From positions 25,534 to 89,533 of the forward strand of contig JADGNY010000009.1 of NCBI GenBank assembly GCA_017883235.1: 64,000 nucleotides of DNA, written 5' to 3'. Of this stretch, positions 28,960 to 37,438 are shown one piece after another. Position 1 is the stretch's first letter; the number at the start of each line of letters is the position of its first letter. The notes beneath the pieces are model-generated. The model worked only from the letters and a program-made list of their open reading frames with translations. It had not been told where the DNA came from and did no database searches. A program made the translations under genes and the position numbers. The stretch comes from Thermoanaerobaculia bacterium. GTDB taxonomy: Bacteria > Acidobacteriota > Thermoanaerobaculia > Gp7-AA8.

Positions 28960-30388
28960 TGGCTGAGTTCATGAAAAGAAAGGCGATCAGGAGCAACGCG
29001 GCGACTACCGCCGCTCTGGCGATGGTCGGACGAAAGTTGTCGAACCACCAGTGGGACGTTGGTCCCAGAACCGCCAGCGGTGCGGCAATCAGGGCCGGGA
29101 TACCAACCGTCCATAGCGCCGGCCGGCGTGTGATATCCACGATCTGCAGCATGCCGGTTTGGGCGGATGCTGAAAGGAAGACCCCTGCACCACGAAATGG
29201 ATTGGCGAACGGGATCAGCATGCGCGAGACATGCAGCGCGGAATGAAGGTCGGGCAGCCGGAAGAAGATGAACGCTATGTTGACCCAGGCAAGGGTCAAC
29301 GCCCACGCCGCGATCGCGGGCAACCGACGCTTCGACTTCTTCTTCCAGTACTGATTGGCAACCAGTCCGGCGCCGTGCAGACCGCCGAAGATCACGAAGT
29401 TCCATGACGAGCCGTGCCAGACGCCGGCAATGAGCATTGACGTCATCGTCGCTACCGCCGCGGTGCGGGTCGTAGCCCGCCGGAACAGGCGGATGATCGG
29501 GGTGTACAGATAGGTGGTGATGAACTGAGAGAGGCTGATGTGCCACCGTTGCCAGAACTCGATGATCGAGCGCGAGCGATAGGGGGCGTCGAAGTTGCGG
29601 GGAATGTCGAAACCGAGCATCAGTGCGGCCCCGAGCGCCATGTCGGAGTAGCCGCTGAAGTCGAAATAGATCTGCATCGAATACGCGAGTGAGCAGACCC
29701 ATGCCTCAACGGACGACAGCGCAAACGGATCAGCCATCCCCTTGTCTACGATGGTTCGAAAGCATTCCGCGAAGACCACTTTCTTGAAGAGTCCGGTGGC
29801 GAACATGGCCAGACCTTGAGCGACATCGAGTGCCCGGTCTCGCTCGAGTCCGCCGAGCTCCAATTGCGGAATCATCTGCTTGCCGCGGCTGATCGGGCCC
29901 GCCGTCACGTAAGGAAAGAACGAGACAAAAAGAGCGTGGATGGTCAGGCGCTGAGGCGTCAGCAGGTTCTCGTACACATCCACCAGATAAGCCACCTGCT
30001 GAAGCGTGAAGAAACTGATGCCGAGCGGAAATCCCCAGTCGGGAAGCGCGAGTGTGGATCCGCTCGCGCGTCCGAGGAGCCCGCCCAGAACGCCGGCGTA
30101 CTTGAATGTACTCAGGATCGCCAGGTTCACGAGGATGCCGGTCCATAGCCAGCGCAAGCGCGCACGCCCTTCCAATTTGGCGATTCGACGGGCGACGCCG
30201 AAATTCAGCAGGATGCTCCCGAGCAGAATCGGCAGGTGCGTCCAGCGATGGAAGCCGTAGAAGGTGAATGAAGCGACCAGAAGGACCCCGCGCGCCGTCC
30301 GTAAAGAGATCTTAAGGAGAACGAGCCGATAGCCAACGACCACCAGCGGGAGAAACAGGATGACGAACGGGAAGGAGTTGAACGACAT
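28928..30388 (-). CDS. MBOAT-family O-acyltransferase (AlgI-like)
   Basis: FNSFPFVILFLPLVVVGYRL; FPYVTAGPISRGKQMIPQL; YFDFSGYSDMALGAALMLGFDIPRNFDAPYRSRSIIEFWQRWHISLSQFITTYLYTPI; IAGVWHGSSWNFVIFGGLHG. Confidence 0.92.
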   Translation of the reverse strand: MSFNSFPFVILFLPLVVVGYRLVLLKISLRTARGVLLVASFTFYGFHRWTHLPILLGSILLNFGVARRIAKLEGRARLRWLWTGILVNLAILSTFKYAGVLGGLLGRASGSTLALPDWGFPLGISFFTLQQVAYLVDVYENLLTPQRLTIHALFVSFFPYVTAGPISRGKQMIPQLELGGLERDRALDVAQGLAMFATGLFKKVVFAECFRTIVDKGMADPFALSSVEAWVCSLAYSMQIYFDFSGYSDMALGAALMLGFDIPRNFDAPYRSRSIIEFWQRWHISLSQFITTYLYTPIIRLFRRATTRTAAVATMTSMLIAGVWHGSSWNFVIFGGLHGAGLVANQYWKKKSKRRLPAIAAWALTLAWVNIAFIFFRLPDLHSALHVSRMLIPFANPFRGAGVFLSASAQTGMLQIVDITRRPALWTVGIPALIAAPLAVLGPTSHWWFDNFRPTIARAAVVAALLLIAFLFMNSANATDFIYFRF

Positions 30389-31140
30389 CAGAGGACGCTG
30401 CCGCCGGTGACGGGAAGGTTAGCCCCGTTGATGAACCCGGCCTCCGGCGACAGAAGGAATTGGATCACTCCGGCAACGTCATCAGCGGTGGCATTGCGCC
30501 CCATTGGATTCTGCGACTGGCTGATCTCCACGATCTGCCGCGGCACTTCCGAAAGGAGCTGGGTCTCCACCATCGATGGCGAAACTGCATTGACAGACAC
30601 GCCGAGCTCGCCATATTCGGTGGCCAGCGCCCGCACGAGGCCGAGCTGCGCATACTTGATCATCGTGTACATCGATAGGTACTTCGGCGGTACGCCCAGC
30701 GTCACGCTGGAAAGGGCGATGACCACGCGGCGTCGCGAGCGCTCGTCAGCGGCGTGCTTCTGTCCGGCCAGGCAGTGCCGCAGGATGGCGATCAGCGACC
30801 CAAGTTGGATTTGCCATTCGGCTTCGAGCAGCGACAGGTCTGCCTTTCCGAATCGTTCGTAGCGCAGCTTGCTGGCCGGAAGGTGTACGACGGATCGTGG
30901 AACGAGGCTGGAGCGGCGCATTGCCTCGATGAATGCCTCTGCCCCGGGCGGTGAGGAGAGGTCGCCTTGAATCGGCATGATGGATGCGCCAAGGTCCCGG
31001 TGCAGCTGGTCGATCCGTGCTCGCCCCGTGTTGTAGTGGCAGATCAGGCGTCGCCGCGTGTCGTCCGCAGCCAGCCGCCTGGCCAGGGCCACTCCGATAT
31101 CGGAGGAGGCGCCGGTGATCAGAATCGTGTCATCGCTCAC
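30388..31140 (-). CDS. Short-chain dehydrogenase/reductase
   Basis: TILITGASSDIGVALARRLA; YTMIKYAQLGLVRALATEYG; INGANLPVTGGSVL. Confidence 0.85.
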   Translation of the reverse strand: MSDDTILITGASSDIGVALARRLAADDTRRRLICHYNTGRARIDQLHRDLGASIMPIQGDLSSPPGAEAFIEAMRRSSLVPRSVVHLPASKLRYERFGKADLSLLEAEWQIQLGSLIAILRHCLAGQKHAADERSRRRVVIALSSVTLGVPPKYLSMYTMIKYAQLGLVRALATEYGELGVSVNAVSPSMVETQLLSEVPRQIVEISQSQNPMGRNATADDVAGVIQFLLSPEAGFINGANLPVTGGSVL

Positions 31141-31549
31141 GGATACCTACCCGTATCTTCGCCTTCGAGACGCGAGCCCTCTCTCCGTTGCGGATCTCCG
31201 CGTCAATCTCCGCCATCTGGATCGCCTCGCTCAAGAATACGATCGCGCCGGAGACCGTCAGAGTATCGCCGGGGTAGACCGGAAGAGCAAACTCCACGTT
31301 GAGGCTGTGCAGCAGGGCGTAGCGACCCGGCAGGTGAATTCCGACGAGGGTCGAGTAATACGAGGCAGTGAGCATGCCGTGGACGAGACGTTCGCGAAAT
31401 CCGGCTGCGCGAGCGGATTCGGAATCGAGGTGAAGAGGATTGGTATCGCCAGTGAGAGCGGCGAATGCATCGACCGACGCGGGCGTCACCACCACAGCGA
31501 ACTCCCGCCGCATGCCAATGGCCAGATCCGCCCACCGGTATTCGTTCAC
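31130..31549 (-). CDS. MaoC-family (hotdog) dehydratase
   Basis: FAALTGDTNPLHLDSESARAAGFRERLVHGMLTASYYSTLVG. Confidence 0.9.
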   Translation of the reverse strand: MNEYRWADLAIGMRREFAVVVTPASVDAFAALTGDTNPLHLDSESARAAGFRERLVHGMLTASYYSTLVGIHLPGRYALLHSLNVEFALPVYPGDTLTVSGAIVFLSEAIQMAEIDAEIRNGERARVSKAKIRVGIRER

Positions 31550-31785
31550 CTCTGCTGCTTCCGCTCGATGAGATCGATCATGTCGCCGACGTTCTTAAGA
31601 TCCTGAAGTTCGCCGAGAGCGAAGCGAACGTGGAACTCCTGCTCGATGGAGGCGATCAGGTTGATGTGCGCCAGCGAATCCCACCCCTCCACGCTCCGGG
31701 CATTGGACTCCCGGTTGATGATCAGCCCTTGATCGTCCAGGACGTCCCGAAAGATGAGCTGAAGGTGCTCCAGAATGTCTATCAC
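31546..31785 (-). CDS. Acyl carrier protein
   Basis: 79 aa; EGWDSLAHINLIASIEQEFHVRF. Confidence 0.9.
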   Translation of the reverse strand: MIDILEHLQLIFRDVLDDQGLIINRESNARSVEGWDSLAHINLIASIEQEFHVRFALGELQDLKNVGDMIDLIERKQQR

Positions 31786-33573
31786 CTAGGCAATCCTCTG
31801 GATGTGGATGTTGCGTGGCACATAGTCTGGCGCCAGATCGAGTCTCCATTCGCTCCGGCTTCCATCCTCAGCGAGGAAGGTGCGCTCAAATCCGAGTTTT
31901 TCGTAATGATCGGCGACCATGTTGTTCTTCGATGTCCGCGAGTAGTACCCGGCCAGCGTCTTGATGCCTGCGTCGCGGGCGCGCTCGATGAGCACATCCA
32001 GCATCGCCAACTCCATGTTCCTCCGGATCACTCGGCAGCTCATCAACCACAGCTCGATGTGCAGGACCGCTTCATCCTTGCGACCGATGATCACGCTGAC
32101 CAGACCGTTGTCTCCGAATCGATCTTCCAACCTACCATACAGCGCGATGTACCGCGGGTCCGACGCGATCTGTGCGATCTCGCTCATCGTGTAGCGACGC
32201 GTGGTCAGGTTGAACTGATTGGTCTTGTTCGTGAGCTGGGTGATGCGCTCGAGATAGGCATCGCGGAAGGAAGCGATCTCGGCGCGCATTGCCAGGGCTG
32301 CGAGATACTCACCGTAGTTTGCGTATGTAGAGCTGAGTGCGGTCCGCTCCTCGTTGCCGGCATATTGCACGTTTCGATTGATGTCGTCGCTGGAGAGGGA
32401 GACCACATCGAAGTAGCCACCGCGGTCGAGAACGAGCGGAAAGCGGCTCACGTCAACGCCAACCTCGGGCACGGCCACAGCCGGCAATTGCGCGCGGACG
32501 ATGGCGCGCTCGGCCGGGTTGTCGTCGACGAACACCATGCTGTCCAGACCGATGTTCAGCGCGGCGGCAATGCGTGGGATGTTCTCAGACTTCGGTTCCC
32601 AGTTCGCCACGAAGGCGGAGAGGTCCTTGAGGCGGAGGACGGAATCGGGATGTGCAAATCCCTCTCTGGCGATGGCCTCGTCGTTTTTCGAGCAGACTGC
32701 CAGAAGAATCCCGCGCTGCCGCAGGTCCAGACAGTATTCCTGGAACGCCGTGAACGCCTCTCCCTCGGCGGTCTCTCTGCCAATGCGGATGTGATCTGCG
32801 CCTTCGTCGCCGATCGCGCCGCCCCATAGCGTGTTGTCGAGGTCGAGCACCAGGCACTTGCGACTCCGGCCGTAGATCGCTCGAATGGTATTGGCAAGGG
32901 AGTGAGCCCACATGGCGCTGCCCGCGGGCGTCGTGGGGATCTTGTAGCTGAACCATCGACCCGGGTCGCTCCATTGGTCAAGCCCGGTGATGCTGGCGAC
33001 GGAGGCAAGATCGTGCAGCACGATTCTGCGGTCGTTCAGTGCGCGTCGAGCCATCTCGAGATTGAGCTGGCTCACGAAATGGGTCCGTCCCGCCGGCGAC
33101 GCACAATCGAAACTACCCGTTCCCCGGGTTGCAGGCGGCTCGAAGTTGTTTTGGATCAACTGGCACCCAAGCCGGCTCGTCAGGGACTTCCAGATCGATT
33201 CGTAGCGCGCGAGCTCCGTCTCCAGACAGCGTTCGATCTCGTCTGCAGAAGCGGTGAGCCGCGGATAGCTTCGTACATTGACCGTGGAGGTATGGATGCA
33301 GACGAGATCGGGTCGAAACTCTTCGAGCCGGGCGGTGTCGAACAGAGCCTCTTCGTAGAAGCGGTTGTATTCCGATTGGTAGAAAACCGGTCGAATCCCG
33401 TCGTTCAGGAGAAAGAGCTCCAGGAGATCGAGAACCTCCTGCGCGGTGCTGCCGGCAAGCACGGCCAGCCGCACATCGATCCATGAGCTCCCTTCGAGCA
33501 GCTCACGGCGAAGACGCTTGCGATGACGCAACAGATAGGCCGCGTCGAACGGATAAAGGAGCTCTTGATTCAT
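31786..33573 (-). CDS. FkbH-like HAD-IIIC family protein
   Basis: CLVLDLDNTLWGGAIGDEGADHIRIG; LAVCSKNDEAIAREGF; MVFVDDNPAERAIV; C-terminal GNAT-like region. Confidence 0.9.
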   Translation of the reverse strand: MNQELLYPFDAAYLLRHRKRLRRELLEGSSWIDVRLAVLAGSTAQEVLDLLELFLLNDGIRPVFYQSEYNRFYEEALFDTARLEEFRPDLVCIHTSTVNVRSYPRLTASADEIERCLETELARYESIWKSLTSRLGCQLIQNNFEPPATRGTGSFDCASPAGRTHFVSQLNLEMARRALNDRRIVLHDLASVASITGLDQWSDPGRWFSYKIPTTPAGSAMWAHSLANTIRAIYGRSRKCLVLDLDNTLWGGAIGDEGADHIRIGRETAEGEAFTAFQEYCLDLRQRGILLAVCSKNDEAIAREGFAHPDSVLRLKDLSAFVANWEPKSENIPRIAAALNIGLDSMVFVDDNPAERAIVRAQLPAVAVPEVGVDVSRFPLVLDRGGYFDVVSLSSDDINRNVQYAGNEERTALSSTYANYGEYLAALAMRAEIASFRDAYLERITQLTNKTNQFNLTTRRYTMSEIAQIASDPRYIALYGRLEDRFGDNGLVSVIIGRKDEAVLHIELWLMSCRVIRRNMELAMLDVLIERARDAGIKTLAGYYSRTSKNNMVADHYEKLGFERTFLAEDGSRSEWRLDLAPDYVPRNIHIQRIA

Positions 33574-33588
33574 CGGCGGACGGCCTGA

Positions 33589-34596
33589 TTATGAACGAGA
33601 AGCCCCGAGGTCTGGGCAGCGCCACCGCCAGAATGCCCCGATGCCTTTGCGAAGTTCTTGCGCGCGATTGTCAACGTTGATCAGAAACGAAAAATCATGG
33701 ACGGGAGAGCCGGCTGCACTGACCCTCTCCGCGACAAAGCAGATGCCGGCTGTGCGGTACACCGCTTCGAGCTCCTTGTCCCGCTGCGATGCGCGAAAGA
33801 ACGCGCACGGTGCCAGGAACGGCGTCGCCTTTGCGAATCGATAGAGGATCTCGATCAAGGACCGCGTCAAACGGGGATAGCGGCCCATCGTGGCCAGCGC
33901 ATGGAGCGTGTCGTAAGACGGCCAGAGTCGCCGGACGCGGAAGCCCGTGGCGTGCAGGAGGGCCAGCACTCCGAGCGCCGTATGGTGGAAGTACGATTCG
34001 TGGAACGGTTCGCCTTGCGAGACCGCGCCAAAAAACAGTCCGCGCGGCCCAAGGACGCGCGCCACTTCCGTTGCCGCCATGTATGGATTGTGAACGTGTT
34101 CGAAGACGGCATAGGAAAGGACGAGATCGAACGATTCATCGTGGAAAGGGAGTGCGTGTGCGTCGGCCAGCATGCCGGCTTTCGGAGAGGAGTAGTCGAC
34201 CCCGGCATAGCGCAGGCCGTAGTGAGCAGCCACCGGAACCTGATCGCCCGAGCCGCATCCGAGGTCGAGAAGGCGGTCACCGGGGCGGAAGGACTCGGAC
34301 ACGGCGGAGAAAAGTTCCGCGGAGTCGCGGACGGCCCTCGGACCTGAGTACGTCAGAACCGGCCGTGCCAGCGAGCACTTCTTCAGATCCTGCGGAGCCG
34401 TTGCCCCGACGGGCAGACGAAGCGTGCGCCAGAGCGGTTTCTGTGGCCGCAGATCGAGCGGCGTTCCCGCGGGCACGGAGAATCCGCCGCCGCAGGCCTG
34501 CGACGGCGAAAGCGGCGTTTTGCAGTCCGGGCATGCCAAACGATCGAAATACCAGGGGTCGGGTTGACTGGCGTCGTCTCGTTTGTTCGTGATCAC
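33589..34596 (-). CDS. Class I SAM-dependent methyltransferase with N-terminal zinc-finger-like region
   Basis: WYFDRLACPDCKTPLSPSQA; GDRLLDLGCGSGDQVPVAAHYGLRYAGVDYS. Confidence 0.85.
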   Translation of the reverse strand: MITNKRDDASQPDPWYFDRLACPDCKTPLSPSQACGGGFSVPAGTPLDLRPQKPLWRTLRLPVGATAPQDLKKCSLARPVLTYSGPRAVRDSAELFSAVSESFRPGDRLLDLGCGSGDQVPVAAHYGLRYAGVDYSSPKAGMLADAHALPFHDESFDLVLSYAVFEHVHNPYMAATEVARVLGPRGLFFGAVSQGEPFHESYFHHTALGVLALLHATGFRVRRLWPSYDTLHALATMGRYPRLTRSLIEILYRFAKATPFLAPCAFFRASQRDKELEAVYRTAGICFVAERVSAAGSPVHDFSFLINVDNRAQELRKGIGAFWRWRCPDLGASRS

Positions 34597-34704
34597 GGCT
34601 GGGGTCAGCGATTATGAATGAGAAACCCGTGCGAGACGCCTGGCAATCACTGCCGCCCGCCTCGGGAAGCAGCGGTCACCGTGACTGCACGTTAGAATGG
34701 AGCC

Positions 34705-35754
34705 GTGAAGGTCAGCCTCCGGAACCTGATCGGAGCCATGGTCTACGACTGGGTGCCGTTCGAGTTGCGCATACGCGGCATCGGAGCCCGGAATGGCCGG
34801 CCAGAGCCGTGGCTGCAGATCCGCAACCGCCGCGAGACCATCTCGATGAACGAGCGCGGAGTGCAATGCCACTGGCGTTTCGCCTCCGATCTTCACATCG
34901 GCAGGGTCATTCCGTCGACCGCTGCGCGTTTGATGCGGAGATCGCTGAGCCGCTGGCCGATCGCCATGCGTGACGTGCCGGCGCCGATGAGCGGCCCTCC
35001 GCGCGTCTCCTTTCTCATCGGCCACCGCGGCACCGGCCGTCTGCCGCATCTTCTGGCCGCGCTACGCAGCATCGCCGGACAGACCGGCGTTGCCTTCGAA
35101 TGCATCGTCATCGAGCAGTCGGTGGCGCCCGAGGTCGGGAGGTACCTGCCACCGTGGGTTCGCTACCTTCACACGCCGCTTCCCCGCCCTGATCTGCCGT
35201 ACTGCCGCTCATGGGCGTTCAACATCGCGGCCGGTTACGCGCAAAGCGGCATCCTGGTGTTGCACGACAACGACGTGCTCATCCCCGAGCGTTACGCGTA
35301 CGAGGCGGTGCAACGGGTGGAGGAGGGGTATTCGTTCGTCGATCTGAAACGCTTCATCCACTACCTCGACGCGGATGCCACGGCGCGCGTTTTCGTGACG
35401 GGCGCACCGCCCCGGGGCGTGCCCGCGCTGATCGTGCAGCACCTCGATGGCGGAAGCACCGTGGCACGGCGTGATGCCTATGACGCCATCGGAGGGTTCG
35501 ACGAGTCCTACGTCGGCTGGGGTGGCGAAGACAACGACTTCATGGATCGAGCCGGGTTTGCCGGCGGCGTGTATCGATTCGGATACATGCCGATACTGCA
35601 CCTCGAGCATCCGCCTCAGCCGGAGAAGTCGTCGCTGAGCTCGGGCGCGATCCTGCGATATCGGGCCATGGAGATCGTCGACCCCGGCGAGCGCATCGCC
35701 CGGCTTCGCGCAATCGAACAGGGACGGATGTCGGGTCCGGCCGTCGTCGATTGA
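34705..35754 (+). CDS. Glycosyltransferase family 2 with galactosyltransferase-like C-terminal region
   Basis: VSFLIGHRGTGRLPHLLAALRSIAGQTGVAFECIVIEQS; DNDVLIP; GFDESYVGWGGEDNDFMDRA. Confidence 0.8.
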   Translation: MKVSLRNLIGAMVYDWVPFELRIRGIGARNGRPEPWLQIRNRRETISMNERGVQCHWRFASDLHIGRVIPSTAARLMRRSLSRWPIAMRDVPAPMSGPPRVSFLIGHRGTGRLPHLLAALRSIAGQTGVAFECIVIEQSVAPEVGRYLPPWVRYLHTPLPRPDLPYCRSWAFNIAAGYAQSGILVLHDNDVLIPERYAYEAVQRVEEGYSFVDLKRFIHYLDADATARVFVTGAPPRGVPALIVQHLDGGSTVARRDAYDAIGGFDESYVGWGGEDNDFMDRAGFAGGVYRFGYMPILHLEHPPQPEKSSLSSGAILRYRAMEIVDPGERIARLRAIEQGRMSGPAVVD

Positions 35755-35762
35755 CCTTCCCG

Positions 35763-36524
35763 TCATGCACGTGCGGCGCGGGCGCGAACGCTATCCCGGA
35801 CGAACGACTTGACGCGGGTTGCGGCTCCGGCGACGTTGTCCCGCAGGTAGCGCCACCGGCGCCATGCCGGAAGGTGAAGGAGCCAGACGATCCGCTGTTC
35901 CTGAGGCACATTCCGAAACAGCTCAACGGTTTCCGGGTCGAACTGCGATCGATGAGAGGCCATATCGCGCGCCAGATCGTCCCATGTGTCTCGGCAATCG
36001 ACCGGCTCAGCCTCTCGAACGCCGGGCTGAATGTGCAGTGGCGATGAAAACGTGATTCTCGATTCGGCGAGCGTGACCGGGATTGATAGCGCCAGCGACT
36101 GCACAAGCGCCCCGAGGGCTCGGTGATCCGCATGCCAGGTGCATCCATGACGGCGATCAAACGTCACGATCCAATCCGGCGAGAGTCCTTCCACCGCATC
36201 CCGAAGCTGTTTGCGGAGAGCCTTCCTGCCGCCGGCGTCGCTGGCCCAGCCGCGAAGTACATCCTCAGGCTGCCGCGCGATGCCGTCCCGCCATCCCAGG
36301 AACTGAAGTTCCGCGTCGAATGAAGCGGCGGCATCCTTCATCTCCGCCTCGCGGACCGAGCCAAGATCCAGCTCACTCCGCAGCGTCGGGGAGCAAACTC
36401 CAAGCTCGCCGCGGGTGGCGATCAGAAACGCGATTTTTGCGCCGGCGGTTGTTCTCAGACGAGCAAGCCACGGCGCGACGAACAACTCGTCATCGGGATG
36501 TGCCCCGATCCAGAGGATTCTCAT
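35763..36524 (-). CDS. PIG-L/LmbE-family deacetylase
   Basis: MRILWIGAHPDDELFVAP; FDRRHGCTWHADHRALGALV. Confidence 0.9.
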   Translation of the reverse strand: MRILWIGAHPDDELFVAPWLARLRTTAGAKIAFLIATRGELGVCSPTLRSELDLGSVREAEMKDAAASFDAELQFLGWRDGIARQPEDVLRGWASDAGGRKALRKQLRDAVEGLSPDWIVTFDRRHGCTWHADHRALGALVQSLALSIPVTLAESRITFSSPLHIQPGVREAEPVDCRDTWDDLARDMASHRSQFDPETVELFRNVPQEQRIVWLLHLPAWRRWRYLRDNVAGAATRVKSFVRDSVRARAARA

Positions 36525-36606
36525 TCGTGATTACTCCGAGTTGTCTTGGATTGTGGCCTTCGATGATAACGCGGCGGCAAGCCTCCTCTACACTTATCAT
36601 TCCCGC

Positions 36607-37356
36607 ATGCTCGAACAAGACCTCACTGACGGCATCCTCACGATCCGCATGGCTCATGGAAAAGTGAGCGCTCTCGATCTGGAGCTCTGTCTGGCCATGC
36701 AGCGCGCGTTCGAGGAAGCGGCCACGGACGATCGCGTCGGCGCGGTGATCCTTACCGGCACCGGCTCGACGTTCTCCGCCGGAGTCGATCTGCCGCGCAT
36801 GATCAACACGGGCGGCCAGTACATTCAGGACTTCGTCGAGGCACTCGATGCGGCGTTGCGCGGCCTCTTTGTCTTCCCGAAGCCGGTGGTGGCGGCGGTG
36901 AACGGTCACGCCATCGCCGGCGGGGCCATTCTCGCCTTCGCCTGCGATCACCGGCTCATGAGCGGGGGGCGTATCGGTGTCCCGGAGGCGCTTGTCGGAG
37001 TTCCGTTTCCGCCCATGGCGCTGGCCATCGTCCGCTTTGCCATGCCCAGCCAGCATTTGCAGCCGATGATCTATTTCGGACGGATCATCGAGGCAGAGGC
37101 CGCGCGAGGCATCGGGATCATCGACGAGACTCCGGCCGCGGGCGACCTCCTCGCCCGCGCGCACGCGGCCGCGCAAACGCTGGCTTCGATTCCGCGCGAT
37201 GCCTTCCGGCTGACCAAGCGGCAGTTCCGCGAGCCGTACCTCCGCGATGCCTCCCACATCGCCGTGGCCTCGGCCGACGAGATCGACGCGGTGTGGGCCG
37301 CGGCTGCAACGCACGACCATATTCGTGCATACTTAGCGAAAACGATCAAGAAGTAG
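36607..37356 (+). CDS. Enoyl-CoA hydratase/isomerase (crotonase) family
   Basis: VGAVILTGTGSTFSAGVDLPRM; KPVVAAVNGHAIAGGAILAFACDHRLMS; start set at MLEQDLTDG. Confidence 0.9.
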   Translation: MLEQDLTDGILTIRMAHGKVSALDLELCLAMQRAFEEAATDDRVGAVILTGTGSTFSAGVDLPRMINTGGQYIQDFVEALDAALRGLFVFPKPVVAAVNGHAIAGGAILAFACDHRLMSGGRIGVPEALVGVPFPPMALAIVRFAMPSQHLQPMIYFGRIIEAEAARGIGIIDETPAAGDLLARAHAAAQTLASIPRDAFRLTKRQFREPYLRDASHIAVASADEIDAVWAAAATHDHIRAYLAKTIKK

Positions 37357-37438
37357 GCGAGGCGGTAACCCGGTCACTCCCGCACGAGCCTGCGGAGAGG
37401 ACACGCCCCAAACAGCACTACAAGAAAAAAGAGGAGAA

